From contig CALXQW010000020.1 of NCBI GenBank assembly GCA_944390805.1, positions 1 through 61,883 of the forward strand: DNA of 61,883 bases, read 5' to 3'. Positions 34,079 through 44,800 of this stretch are shown in pieces; the first letter of the stretch is position 1; the number at the start of each line of letters is the position of its first letter. The notes beneath the pieces were generated by a model. It was not told where the DNA came from. It saw only the letters and a program-made list of their open reading frames with translations, and did no database searches. Position numbers and translations under genes: made by a program. This DNA is from an uncultured Opitutales bacterium (GTDB lineage Bacteria > Verrucomicrobiota > Verrucomicrobiia > Opitutales > Intestinicryptomonadaceae).

Positions 34079-34756
34079 TTGTCGGCCGTTAAAATTAAAT
34101 TGGATATGCTGAAGTTTTCGGAAGAATTGGCGTTGCTGGCTCTCGACGATAAATCGGGTGCGCTGCGTCCTATGCCCGAAAGGCTCTTTGCCCTAGTCTT
34201 GGCTGGGGCTGTTCTTTGCGAGCTTGCCTTTGCAAAACGCATAGGAGCTAATACCAATAGCATATTTCTCCTCTCCGAAGAATCTATGGGTGATCCCGTT
34301 TGCGACGATGCTCTTGGCATTTTAAAGAATATGGGAAAAACCATTTCAACCGCAGAAGCTCTATCGGAGATTTCAACTCATGCAGATTCTTACATATCCA
34401 ATATATTTTCAGCTTTGGTCTCTCGCGGAGTTCTGGAGAAACAAGGCGAAAAGTCTCTTTGGATTTTCAGACGGGAAAAATATTCCCTTGCGTCGGATTC
34501 CGATTTGACTGCGGTTAAAGTAAGAATAAAGAGAATAATTAAAAATCCGGAGTTGGTGCCATCGGGACATGATGTTATAATTATATCATTAATGGAGTGT
34601 GCCGGATTATCGGATTCCGTATTTACCCGCGACGAGTTAAAAACATGCGCTAAGAGAATCAGGGACGTTTCCAAGATGGATTTAATTGCGCGTTCGCTAA
34701 GCGATACAATCGCCCGTCTGCACCGGGCTATATTGGACGTTATCGCAAGAATTTGA
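34079..34756 (+). CDS. GPP34-domain protein (Golgi phosphoprotein 3-like), 225 aa
   Basis: LKFSEELALLALDDKSGAL, LVLAGAVLCELAFAKRI and SMGDPVCDDALGIL reproduce the GPP34/GOLPH3 fold found in bacteria with no Golgi. In eukaryotes it binds PI4P; in bacteria the role is unknown. The frame starts with TTG 34079 behind GGGAA; ATG 34106 is an alternative. It precedes mtaB by 21 bp and is probably co-transcribed. Confidence 0.75.
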   Translation: MSAVKIKLDMLKFSEELALLALDDKSGALRPMPERLFALVLAGAVLCELAFAKRIGANTNSIFLLSEESMGDPVCDDALGILKNMGKTISTAEALSEISTHADSYISNIFSALVSRGVLEKQGEKSLWIFRREKYSLASDSDLTAVKVRIKRIIKNPELVPSGHDVIIISLMECAGLSDSVFTRDELKTCAKRIRDVSKMDLIARSLSDTIARLHRAILDVIARI

Positions 34757-34777
34757 TATTTTCCGGAGAGTGTTTGT

Positions 34778-36121
34778 ATGGATTTGACCGTTGGAGTATT
34801 CACTCTCGGGTGCAGGGTAAACCAGTATGAGTCTGCCTGCCTTGAAGATTCCTTCAGAGCTTTGGGATTTAAGGTTATTCCGTGGAATTCAAGGGCGCAT
34901 TTCGACATAGGCGTTATAAACTCGTGCGCTGTTACTGCCGAGGCCGAGATGAAAACCAGACGCGCGTTAAAGGCTTTTGCAAAGGCGAATCCTTCAGCTT
35001 ACATAGCGGTTTCAGGCTGCTATGCCCAAACTTCGCCGGAGGATATTAAGCGACTTCCCAATGTAAAATGGATAGTTGGGAACGACGATAAACTCTCTTT
35101 GCCTCAGACCATTGCCCGTACCATAGGCAAGATTCCCAAAATAGACTGCCAGAAGATTGTAAAATCTGTCCCAAGGCGTGTTGACGGGGTATCGGTGGCG
35201 TCGCAGTTTGAGCCTTTCGCAACAAGGTTGTCTGACCGAGCAAACCTGAAGATTCAAGACGGCTGCGATGTTGCATGCTCTTACTGTATAATTCCGCGGG
35301 CGCGCGGACTGCCCCGCAGTAGAGACTTTGGCGATATAATGGAGGAGGCTAGGGCGCTTGCCTCGCGCGGGGTTGCTGAAATTGTAATTGCCGGAATAAA
35401 TCTGTCTAAATATTCCCGTCCAGATGCGGACATATTGGATGTAATAGACGCAGTAAGCGATATTCCCCTTATAAAGCGTGTTAGGTTGGGCAGCATAGAG
35501 CCGGTAAATCTTCCCATAGAAGAATTGGCTCAGCGCATGAACGATTCCGGACACAAGCTTTGCAAGCATTTGCATTTGCCTATGCAGAGCGGTTCAGAAA
35601 GCGTACTGAGGCGCATGAGGCGTCCGTATTCGGCGGCGGAATACTTTGGGCTTTTGCGCAGGGCGGCTGAGCTATGCCCAGGAATAGGCCTTGGCAGCGA
35701 CGTAATTTGCGGGCATCACGGAGAGGGAGACGCAGAGTTTGCCGAGACATTTGAAAACATCAAAGCAAGTCCGCTTACGCATCTGCATGTATTTACTTTC
35801 TCCGAACGCAAGCGGACTCTTTCTGAAAAAAATACAGAAGGATTTGTTCCCTATGCTGAACGCAAGCGCCGTTCAGACCTTCTAAGAATCTTTGCGGCAC
35901 GCAGGCATTCGGAGTTTATAAAAAGCATGGTTGGGAAAGTATGCGAGGTATTGCTTGAAAATAGGTTGCCGTCTGGGGAATATCTTGGATTTACATCTGA
36001 ATATCTGAAGGTTGCCGTTCCAATAGAAACTCCGGGGCTAAAGAATTTTACCGCAAAAGTTCGCATATCTGGAGAGGATAAATCAGGCCGTGCCAGAGCC
36101 GAATTTCTCGGATTACTCTAA
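34778..36121 (+). CDS. mtaB: tRNA t6A37 methylthiotransferase MtaB
   Basis: The UPF0004 domain has Cys at 12 (TLGCRVNQYES), 50 (INSCAVT) and 81 (VSGCYAQ). The radical-SAM cluster is C163-x3-C167-x2-C170 in DGCDVACSYCIIP. A TRAM-like C-terminus ends the 447-aa protein. It adds the methylthio group to t6A37 of tRNAs reading ANN codons. Distinguished from MiaB and RimO by TLGCRVNQYE. Follows the GPP34 gene on one transcript. Confidence 0.9.
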   Translation: MDLTVGVFTLGCRVNQYESACLEDSFRALGFKVIPWNSRAHFDIGVINSCAVTAEAEMKTRRALKAFAKANPSAYIAVSGCYAQTSPEDIKRLPNVKWIVGNDDKLSLPQTIARTIGKIPKIDCQKIVKSVPRRVDGVSVASQFEPFATRLSDRANLKIQDGCDVACSYCIIPRARGLPRSRDFGDIMEEARALASRGVAEIVIAGINLSKYSRPDADILDVIDAVSDIPLIKRVRLGSIEPVNLPIEELAQRMNDSGHKLCKHLHLPMQSGSESVLRRMRRPYSAAEYFGLLRRAAELCPGIGLGSDVICGHHGEGDAEFAETFENIKASPLTHLHVFTFSERKRTLSEKNTEGFVPYAERKRRSDLLRIFAARRHSEFIKSMVGKVCEVLLENRLPSGEYLGFTSEYLKVAVPIETPGLKNFTAKVRISGEDKSGRARAEFLGLL

Positions 36122-36243
36122 AGTGCCTTATTCTATTTCTTAATTTCATCTGTGCTTTGGCAAATTTCAACCTATGTGATTTATGTGCAAATTCAAAAGT
36201 GCATATCTGAGCGTATATTGTGCAAGTGCTAAACAATAAAAAC

Positions 36244-36273
36244 AGGCGCTATGCATCATGCATATGCGCCTGC
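36244..36273 (-). terminator. Terminator of the Mrp-type gene
   Basis: CAGGCGC and TATGCAT arms pair with ATGCATA and GCGCCTG with a one-base bulge. Read leftward a T5 run follows. It also lies downstream of mtaB. Confidence 0.7.
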
Positions 36274-36306
36274 CAATAAAAAGTTCTTCAACTGAGCTTA
36301 TAAGGT

Positions 36307-37338
36307 CTATTTTTTATCTATTATCTCCATTAGCTTTATTGCGAGCGCTTCAAATATAGCTTTGGACCTATCCGAAACGTCATCGTGCGATTCCGCCTGG
36401 AGCGAAACATCAACTGGAACAGACGCAAGAACATCAACCCCCAGATTCTTCGCCGCCTCTTCAGCCGCGCCCCGCCCAAAAATAAACTGTTTTGTTCCGT
36501 CCGGAAGCTCAAGATATGACATGTTCTCCAAGACACCAAGTATCTTTATATCTGTCTTTTCAAATAACTTTGCGCCGCGCGCAGCCGTCGTTGACGCCAG
36601 AAGATTTGGTGTTGTAACAATCAATGCGCCGTCGAGAGGTATCGTCTGAGCAACAGTTAAAACAGCGTCTCCTGTTCCGGGGGGAAGATCGAATATCATG
36701 ACGTCGGGCGTGCCCCATTGAACCTCGTTTACAAATTGCTTTAACGCGCCCATAACCATGGCGCCACGCCATATCAAGGGTTGGTCGTCCGCAACAAGCA
36801 TTCCCATAGACATAACTTTCATTCCATCTATCACTGGCGGAATTATCTTCTCATCTGGAGTTACCCCAGGGAATGTCTTGTCTTTTAGAAGTATAGTTGC
36901 GCTAGGCCCGTGTACGTCGCAATCCATCAGCCCTACGCGCGGATCGTTCGGCTTTGACAGTAGTTTTGCAAAAGCTCTAGCAAGGTTTATGGCAACCGTG
37001 CTCTTGCCTACGCCACCCTTGCCGGAAGCTATGGCTATCTTATATTTTACTCCCTTGAATGTATCCTTGTCTGGTCTGGGCGCATTTGCCTTGGCAGGAT
37101 CTTCAGAGAGCATCATTACGGATATTTCGCAGTTTGGAAATGCCTTGTTCAAGACGTCTTGCGCGGCCTTTAGAATTTCTGCATCGTGCGATTTATTTGT
37201 GCCGGTGTATATGCGCACATCGGCCTTGTCGCCGTCGCACTTGACGTATTTTACCATGCCAAACGCCGTAATGTCCCTGTCGTACCCCGGATAGTTTACA
37301 GCCCTTAGCGCCCTTAAAATTTCCTCTTTTGAAAGCAT
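36307..37338 (-). CDS. Mrp/ApbC-type P-loop ATPase, iron-sulfur carrier family
   Basis: An N-terminal MIP18-like domain (about 1-80) is followed by the deviant Walker A GKGGVGKST at 106-114, then VGLMDCDVHGPSATILL and DLPPGTGDAVLTVAQ. This is the full Mrp layout. The CxxC normally after ENMSY is missing: the sequence reads ENMSYLELPDGTKQFIFG. That pair bridges the carried cluster in many members, so cluster transfer may work differently. Length 343 aa. Single gene, terminator downstream. Confidence 0.85.
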   Translation of the reverse strand: MLSKEEILRALRAVNYPGYDRDITAFGMVKYVKCDGDKADVRIYTGTNKSHDAEILKAAQDVLNKAFPNCEISVMMLSEDPAKANAPRPDKDTFKGVKYKIAIASGKGGVGKSTVAINLARAFAKLLSKPNDPRVGLMDCDVHGPSATILLKDKTFPGVTPDEKIIPPVIDGMKVMSMGMLVADDQPLIWRGAMVMGALKQFVNEVQWGTPDVMIFDLPPGTGDAVLTVAQTIPLDGALIVTTPNLLASTTAARGAKLFEKTDIKILGVLENMSYLELPDGTKQFIFGRGAAEEAAKNLGVDVLASVPVDVSLQAESHDDVSDRSKAIFEALAIKLMEIIDKK

Positions 37339-37427
37339 GACAAAATATTGTTGTTAGAAAATTATCGTAAAAAATATACGCAAAAAAACGCTTAAATGAA
37401 AATTTTCAGTTTGCGCATAAATGCGCG

Positions 37428-37498
37428 TTCCCCGGCAGAGATTCGAACTCCGACTAAAAGAACCAAAATCTTCTGTGCTACCATTACACCACCGGGGA
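37428..37498 (-). tRNA. tRNA-Gln(UUG)
   Basis: A 7-bp acceptor stem (TCCCCGG with CCGGGGA), a D arm, an anticodon arm with loop TTTTGGT (anticodon TTG), and the T arm with GTTCGAATC. 71 nt, no encoded CCA. Confidence 0.9.
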
Positions 37499-37639
37499 GT
37501 GCGTTGAATTTAAGCAGTTTGTATATGCCGCCTTTCCCGTCAAGAATTTTAATCTCCAAAATAGCTTTTAGTTCGTATATTTTTTATTGGTTGACCATTA
37601 CCGGAATAAAAAATATTAAATTTCAATGCGTTTACCCCT

Positions 37640-39778
37640 ATGAGATTTTTTAGTTTTACACTTTGCATTGCATATTTTTGCGCCGCGTTTCTTGTGCCGC
37701 ATGTTTATGCGGATCCGCCTGCGGGAAAATCTTGGCGACTGGTATTTTTTGACGATTTTAACGCGGAGAACTCAGATCTCGATGCCCGTTGGGATTTTCA
37801 AAATGGTCCAAATAGCCATATATTGTGCAGCAGATGGCGTGAAAATGCCACCGTCGAAAACGGAGTGCTAAAGCTCATGAACAGGAAGGAATCTCGCGGT
37901 GGGCAAGAGTGGACAAGCGCCAGCATGTGGACAAAGCGGAAGTTCTTGTACGGCTATTTTGAGGCGCGCTACAAGTATTCAGCCGCCACCGGAACCAACA
38001 ATTCATTTTGGCTTATCACAACGGGATCAATTCCGGAGGGGAAAAGCCGCTATGAGATAGATATAAATGAAGGGCACTATCCGAGCGAAATAAACACAAA
38101 TCTTCATAATTGGAGCGATACATTTGTAAATCCAGACGGTTCAAGCGGTCATGTAGGTTCAAGCAAAGCCTTTGAAATGTCGGAATCAGATAATTTTGCG
38201 CCGTGGGCGTCTTTCGAGTGCGTAAATGGGGTTTTGACAAGTAAAATAAGATTTCTCAGGGGGCCATACAGATATTTTCATCTGCGAGAGATAAGAATAT
38301 TTGGATCGAGCGCATCGGGTTATCAGGACCCCAAAATAGCTGACTATTCTTCAAAATTTCCAGCGCTTTCAAATATCGCCTACAAGCGTCAGGTTTACGC
38401 AAGCGGCACCTACAACGATGCAGATTCGCTATATGCCGCATCAAACGCAGTAGATAATAGCCGCAGTACTGATTGGACAAGCAATACCGTCGGCGACAAA
38501 TGGCTTGTTGTTGAGCTCGATTCTCCAACACTTGTCAAATGTGTGCAGACCTATACGGGCTGGGGTGCGGACAATAACGATTATATAGGAAACTTTCAAA
38601 TCCAGTATTTAGACAGTGCAACAAATTCATGGCTTCCTTTTCCAAATACGGCTGGCATACATCATTTTTACAACCCGGTTGAAGGGCGCAGGTTCAGGCT
38701 GCGGGCAAACACAAAAGAGCATTTCCATATTAGGGAATTTAGAATTTACAAGACCCATGAAAACGGTTACCCAAGCGCATATATAGACACGTCTTCGATA
38801 TTTCCCAATGCCGAAAACGTTGCAAAACAGGGAGCGGCGTTGGCAAGCGGAACTTACGACGATTCCGATCCATTGTATAATCCTTCCAATGCAATAGACG
38901 GTAAGATAGGCACCAGTTGGTGCTCGCAGCGCGGAGAAGGAGAGAAGTGGTTTGAGGTTGATCTGCCTCAGAAAGTATCGACAGATTGCATACAGATTGT
39001 TACTGGCTGGCGCGATTCCGCCTCTGGTGCCTATGTAAAATATCTTGAGGATTACGTTTTGGAGTATTTCGACGAAGATAAAAATGAGTGGAAAGTCTTA
39101 TCTACCCGCTCAACAAGATTTCCTTCTGTTGATTTCTCCGCGGAATATCATATTTATGGTCTGGAATGGAATTCGGAAGAGCTTGTATACTATTTCGACG
39201 ATAAGCCGATAAGGCGTATTGAGAATACCGGATACAGCGGGGCAAGTGCCGGAATTTGCGATACTGCAAGTCCGGTGTATCTCAGTGCGGCCATAGCCGA
39301 ATTTTCCGGAGCTGTCACCGATGCTATAGACGGCACAAGTATGGATGTCGATTGGGTTAAAATATATTCTCCGCTTTCCGAAGGAGATACGAAGATCTCT
39401 TACGACGCATGGGCAGTCGATCAGGAGCTTTCTGGAAAATCTGCGCTCCCCGATTCTGTTAATGCTCCATCTGGCGAGACCAATCTGGCGCGCTACGCCT
39501 TTAGGCTAGATTCCACCTTGCTGTCGGCCAAGGGAGGCGGGTTTGAGATGATTAGAGAAGATGGATCTATAAATTTCTTTTATAGGGTTGCTTCTTATGT
39601 GGAGAATGTATCGTTTTCATTGCAAGTCTCTGATGATTTGAAAACGTGGTCAGATGTTTCAGCCCGGGTCGAAAAGACTCATTCAGATTCTGATTATTCT
39701 TACTACAAGGCGTATTTAACCGATACCTATTTAGGTAAAGATGTATTCTTAAGGTTGAAACTTGCTACTGCCAATTGA
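37640..39778 (+). CDS. Secreted GH16-family glycosidase split by inserted F5/8C domains, 712 aa
   Basis: A signal peptide (about 24 aa) leads into the first half of a GH16 jelly roll (FFDDFN, YGYFEARYKYS) with the catalytic EIDINE at 139-144. At about residue 188, where the barrel should go on, the sequence changes to F5/8 type C (discoidin) parts. These are end strands (RYFHLREIRIFG, about 210-223), one whole domain (about 241-372) and a third lacking its last strands (about 393-495). The second GH16 half then resumes (EYHIYGLEWNSEELVYYFDD, from 502) to about 575, followed by a beta-sandwich tail. GH16 covers galactanases, glucanases and mucin O-glycanases; the substrate is not shown by sequence. 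Confidence 0.85.
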   Translation: MRFFSFTLCIAYFCAAFLVPHVYADPPAGKSWRLVFFDDFNAENSDLDARWDFQNGPNSHILCSRWRENATVENGVLKLMNRKESRGGQEWTSASMWTKRKFLYGYFEARYKYSAATGTNNSFWLITTGSIPEGKSRYEIDINEGHYPSEINTNLHNWSDTFVNPDGSSGHVGSSKAFEMSESDNFAPWASFECVNGVLTSKIRFLRGPYRYFHLREIRIFGSSASGYQDPKIADYSSKFPALSNIAYKRQVYASGTYNDADSLYAASNAVDNSRSTDWTSNTVGDKWLVVELDSPTLVKCVQTYTGWGADNNDYIGNFQIQYLDSATNSWLPFPNTAGIHHFYNPVEGRRFRLRANTKEHFHIREFRIYKTHENGYPSAYIDTSSIFPNAENVAKQGAALASGTYDDSDPLYNPSNAIDGKIGTSWCSQRGEGEKWFEVDLPQKVSTDCIQIVTGWRDSASGAYVKYLEDYVLEYFDEDKNEWKVLSTRSTRFPSVDFSAEYHIYGLEWNSEELVYYFDDKPIRRIENTGYSGASAGICDTASPVYLSAAIAEFSGAVTDAIDGTSMDVDWVKIYSPLSEGDTKISYDAWAVDQELSGKSALPDSVNAPSGETNLARYAFRLDSTLLSAKGGGFEMIREDGSINFFYRVASYVENVSFSLQVSDDLKTWSDVSARVEKTHSDSDYSYYKAYLTDTYLGKDVFLRLKLATAN

Positions 39779-39899
39779 TGCCTTTTTTACATCTCCCATT
39801 GCGCTGCGCTGCCCGTATTTGCGCTTGTGCTGCCGATTTGGTTTGACTGCGGCGCAAGAGGTTTTTTATATGATATGCAGATAAGCAAATATTTTTCCT

Positions 39900-40859
39900 A
39901 TGGTGGATATTTCCATAATAGTTCCTGTTTATAACGAAAAAGACGTTCTTGACGAGTTTTTCGGTAGGCTTACATCTGCGATAGGAACGGAGTTTCTAAA
40001 GGATTATTCGTTTGAGATTATATTTATAAATGATGGCAGCTCGGACAAGACGGAATCTATATTGCAAAGATTTTCCGAATCCGACAATAGGGTAAAATAC
40101 ATATCGCTATCGAGAAACTTTGGCAAAGACGCCTCGCTTATGGCTGGGTTAAAGTATTGCTGCGGCAGATGCGCAATACCTATGGACGCAGATTTGCAGG
40201 ATCCTCCGGAGCTTGTTGAAAAGCTGGTGGAAAAGTGGAGAGAAGGGTTCGACATGGTTTGTGCTGTGCGTTCAAACCGGGAGTCAGATTCATACATAAA
40301 GCGTAAATCCTCTGAACTTTTCTACAAGGTTTACAATGCCATATCCGACAGAACTATGCCCTATAATGCGGGAGATTTTCGTTTAATCAGCCGTAAGGTT
40401 ATAGATGCCATGCTTACCTTGAGGGAGAGATCGGTATTTATGAAAGGGCTTTTTAATTGGGTTGGTTTTAGAACTTGTGTTGTTGACTATGTGCGCCCTG
40501 CGAGGCCATCGGGGCGTACCAAGTGGGATTATTGGAAGCTTTGGAATTTTGCCTTAGACGGCATAACTGCCGGAACAACTTTGCCCCTTAGAATTTGGAC
40601 ATACATAGGTTCATGTACGGCGTTAATGTCTCTTGCGTATGCATTTTACATTGTAGTAAGAACTCTTGTAAGGGGTGTTGATGTTCCTGGATATGCCTCT
40701 TTGATTGTATCAATTTTATTTTTCGGTTCAATTCAGCTTATAGCACTTGGGATTTTTGGGGAGTACATAGGAAGAATTCTTACTGAGGTGAGGGGCAGGC
40801 CTCTTTATATCGTAAACAAAACGGTCGGATTTGATTCTTCTTCCAAAGATAACTATTGA
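39900..40859 (+). CDS. GT2 glycosyltransferase, GtrB/DPM-like, with two C-terminal membrane helices
   Basis: VDISIIVPVYNEKDVLDEFF starts the GT-A fold; the metal-binding D96-A-D98 lies in PMDADLQDPPE. SGRTKWDYWKLW and two hydrophobic helices at about 230-255 and 262-285 complete the polyprenyl-phosphate-sugar synthase layout (GtrB, dolichyl-phosphate mannosyltransferase). It transfers a sugar from a nucleotide donor to a lipid carrier at the inner membrane. No partner flippase nearby. Length 319 aa is normal. Confidence 0.85.
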   Translation: MVDISIIVPVYNEKDVLDEFFGRLTSAIGTEFLKDYSFEIIFINDGSSDKTESILQRFSESDNRVKYISLSRNFGKDASLMAGLKYCCGRCAIPMDADLQDPPELVEKLVEKWREGFDMVCAVRSNRESDSYIKRKSSELFYKVYNAISDRTMPYNAGDFRLISRKVIDAMLTLRERSVFMKGLFNWVGFRTCVVDYVRPARPSGRTKWDYWKLWNFALDGITAGTTLPLRIWTYIGSCTALMSLAYAFYIVVRTLVRGVDVPGYASLIVSILFFGSIQLIALGIFGEYIGRILTEVRGRPLYIVNKTVGFDSSSKDNY

Positions 40860-41008
40860 TATCTGTATATTGATATAAATGGTTTTCTATGTATATTAAA
40901 AATCTTTTTGTCTATACATTATATAAATTTTTTATGTTAGCTTGACTTGCTTTATATTTTTATATTAATTTCCTGAAACACAAATTCCAATTCAGACGGG
41001 GAACTAAT

Positions 41009-41589
41009 ATGAAATTCATAAAAAGTAGGTCCATCTTTCGCATAGTTGTAATGGGGTTTTTTTGATATTTTGCGCAAGTGTTCATGCGCAAAGCGCTTCA
41101 ATAAACATCAAGGTTGACAAGAAGCAAAGCACAAAGAGCAGGAGAGAGACTTTCGGTCCAGAAACTAAGACCATAAAGACTGTAAATCTTGACAAGAAAT
41201 TCGATGTGCAGATTTCTGGAAATGGCGATTTTTACATACTCACTTTCCTCCAGAATGAATCAAAAGTTAATATCTCGCGCGAGGAAAAGAAGATAACATC
41301 TAGAGAGCCTCTTAAATATCAGAAATCTGCCTCCTGCGAGTATGAAACTTCAAGTACAAGATTAAAACCAGGATGGGTTTACACAACAGGAGGAAATTCC
41401 AGAAACAAAGGGAGAACAAGGCTTATGGGAGATATAGAACTTTGCGTGTTGGTTTTAGATAAAGAGTCGGGCAGGGTCATATCGTCCAAATACACGTCAA
41501 AAACTCTTTACGACTATGTTGTGGAAAAAGGTTTAGATAAGATTTCTGACGCCACAGCTGACGGCGCATCTTCGTCTGACGACGATTAA
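41009..41589 (+). pseudogene. Secreted protein with its signal peptide split at a T7 tract
   Basis: ATG 41009 (site GGGGAAC) opens MKFIKSRSIFRIVVMGFF and then hits TGA at 41063-41065. One extra T in the T7 tract (41057-41063) would continue into LIFCASVHAQ, completing a signal peptide with an Ala-x-Ala-like cleavage site, and on into the frame of 41062-41589. The mature part (about 170 aa) is Lys/Ser-rich, ends in acidic residues and is not recognised. A strong terminator follows. So either a real single-base mutation, slippage-dependent (phase-variable) expression, or a sequence error. Without a signal the TTG 41062 product would stay inside. Confidence 0.7.
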
Positions 41590-41612
41590 TAATATTCTGT
41601 AAAATATGCAGA

Positions 41613-41645
41613 TAAAAAGTCCGCATTTGCTGCGGACTTTTTCTA
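41613..41645 (+). terminator. Rho-independent terminator
   Basis: AAAAAGTCCGCA pairs with TGCGGACTTTTT across a 5-nt loop, 23 bp after the stop of the split secreted gene. Confidence 0.85.
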
Positions 41646-41860
41646 TTCTGTTATAAGTCTATGTTGCATATTAAGTTTAAATTGCAGTTGACTAATTTAT
41701 GAAGTTCTTATTCAATCTCAAAAGTCCAATACCGCTATTGCTTTGCTGTATATAAACGAGAATAAATGGGGGGATTCTTTCTATATAGAAAAGAGATTCT
41801 CTTTAATTCTTTTATAATATATTCAGCGCCTGGCGGCATAAATAAACAAATAGGGGGGAT

Positions 41861-44800
41861 ATGAATATATTTATGAAAAAGGCGTGTTATTTTGCCGCAA
41901 TTTTTGCAGCATTTGAAATTGGTTTTGCTGCGGTCAGTATAAAAGAAGAACCCGTGGTAATGCCAACTTACGAGATTGCTCCGGCGGATATAAACCCGTT
42001 TTTCTTTACCGGGCGTACGTATCAAGGAGCTGCCGGGCATATATATCCGTATCCGATGTACGATGTGCTTACCGATAAAAAGACAGATAAGCCATACAAG
42101 GCGGTTTTACTCGACAACAAATACACAAGCCTATGCGTATCTCCCGAACTTGGCGGTAGAATTCTTTCTGCAACAGACAAAGAAACCTCTTACGACTTCT
42201 TTTATAGGCAGCATGTGGTAAAGCCAGCTTTGATAGGTATGATAGGAGCATGGATGTCGGGCGGAGTAGAATGGAATATACCGCACCATCACAGAGCCTC
42301 CACTCAGCTTCCGGTTGACTACCATGTTCAGAAGAACTCCGATGGCAGTGCCACCGTATGGATAGGAGAAACTGAACTAAGGCATAGATTAAAATGGGTC
42401 ATAGGCTTAACGCTCAGGCCTGAACGTTCGTATGTTGAGGCAACGGTACGCATATACAACAATACTCCCTTTTTGCAGTCTATGCTTTATTGGGCGAATG
42501 TATCCGTGCACTGCAACGATAAATACCAAGTTATATTTCCTCCGAGAACGCAGTACGGTACCCAGCATGCAAAGAATGAGTTTATAGAATGGCCTATAGG
42601 CAAATCTGAATACGGAGAGATGGATTGTCGCGGTATGGACATGACAATGTGGAAGAATTATCCCAAGGCCTGTTCTATATTTGCGTGGAATTTCGATGAC
42701 GATTTTCTTGCCGGGTATGATTTTGGAGCCGAAGCCGGCACAGTGCACGTCGCGAACCATCACATAGTAAATGGCAAGAAATTTTTCCTGTGGGGAAATT
42801 GCGATTCCGCGCGCATGTGGCGAGAAATGCTTACCGACTACGACGGAGACTACCTTGAGCTTATGGTTGGAGCCTTTTCCGACAACCAGCCAGACTACAG
42901 CTGGATAAACCCTGGCGAAACGCGGGAATTCAAGCAATATTGGTATCCAGTAATAAAGATAGGCGGCGTAAAGAATGCCACCATAGACGCGGCTGTAAAC
43001 ATGGAGAGAAAATCTGCGGAGATACTTTTTATAGGAATGAATGCCACCGCTGAATTTTCAGACGCAAAGGTACGGGTATTTAAAGATGGAGCGCTCTTCT
43101 TTGAAGACGAGATAGACATATCTCCAGTAAAGCCATATACAAAGAGTATAGATGTTCTGCCATCTGATAATACGGAGGAATTTTCGGTGTCGCTTTTAGA
43201 TTCTTCTGGCAGAGAGCTTGTTTCATATGATGCGGCGCCGTTTAAGCCTGAAGCAAAGCCAGAGCCTGTGGTGCCTCCGTCAGATCCCAAAGGTTACAAG
43301 ACGGTAGAGGAGCTTTACTTGGCCGGGCTGCGCATAGAGCAATTTCACAATGCCACATTGAATCCATTGGATTATTACTCAGAGGCACTCCGTCGCGATC
43401 CCGGCGATGCCCGCACAAATACCGCAATGGGGTTGCGCCTGCTGAAGCAATGCCGCTATCAAGAGGCAGAAAAACACTTGAAGACAGCATCTGAACGTCT
43501 TACGCGCAATTATACAAACGCAAAAGATGTTGAGCCTTTGTATTATCTTGGAGTGTTGCAGGAAAAAACAGGACGTTTAAAGGAGGCCAAAGATAATTAT
43601 TGGAAGTCTACTTGGCGTGCAGAATTTAAGGCTCCGGCATATTTTGCATTGGCGCAAATTGCATGCCGAGAGGGAAAGTATGCCGAGGCTGCGGAGCTTG
43701 CGGATAAGTCGTTGCAGAATAATTCTCTGAATGTGAAAGCGCATGTATTAAAGGCGTATGCTTTGAGAAAGTCTGGAGATAAGTCGGCAGCAAAAGACGC
43801 GCTCAAAGAGGCGTTAAGAATGGATTCTCTGGACTTTTTCGCCGCAGCGGAAGAGAAGTTTCTAAAGGGTAAAGAGCCTATATTAGATATATCGCATATG
43901 GGGAATTCCCTTCAGAACATATTGGAGACTTCGTGCTTTTATATCAATTCGGGTGGATTTCAAGATGCTGAGAGACTTTTAACTTCTTATCTTAACAATA
44001 GGCAAGGAGCAGAAATTTCCGCTCTTGTTTATTACTATATTGCCTATTGCAAACAGATGCTTTCTGATAAGTCGGCGAAAGATTATTTCTTTGAGGGGGC
44101 AAGGGCTTCCACTAATTATTGTTTTCCATTTAGGGCCGAAGAGATAGATATATTAAATTCGGCAATTAAAGCAAATCCGTCAGACGCAAAGGCCCATTAT
44201 TATCTTGGCAATCTCTTATATTTCTTAGAGCGAAAAGAAGAAGGCATTGAACACTGGAAAAGGGCGGTTTCAATAGACGATACTTTGTGTGTGGCATGGC
44301 GCAATATAGGTTTTGCTCTTGGGCGTGCCGGAAATATTGGAGAGGCTATATCTGCTTACGAGAAGGCCATTAAAGCTGATTCGTCAAATGCAAGGGCATA
44401 CTTTGAGTTGGACAGGCTATATGAAGCGTCTGGGAAACCGGCAAAGGAGCGTTTAGCAGTCTTAGAGGCTAACGCTGCGGCCGTTGCCCAGCGAGACGAC
44501 GCCATAGCACGACAGATAGAATTATACATCATAGATGGGCAATATGCCCGCGCATTGGATATTCTCAAGAGTAGGCATTTCAGAGTATGGGAAGGCGGCG
44601 GACAAATACACGGAACCTTTGTTGATGCCTGCGTGTTTGGAGGGCTTGAGAAAATGAAATTGAAAGACTACAAAGGAGCATTAGAGCTATTTAGGCTTAG
44701 CGGAACGTACCCGAGAAATCTTGAAGTAGGTATGCCCTCGAACGGTGGATCGCTGCCGCAATCTATGTTCTTTGAAGCTTCTGCGCTAGAATCGATGGGT

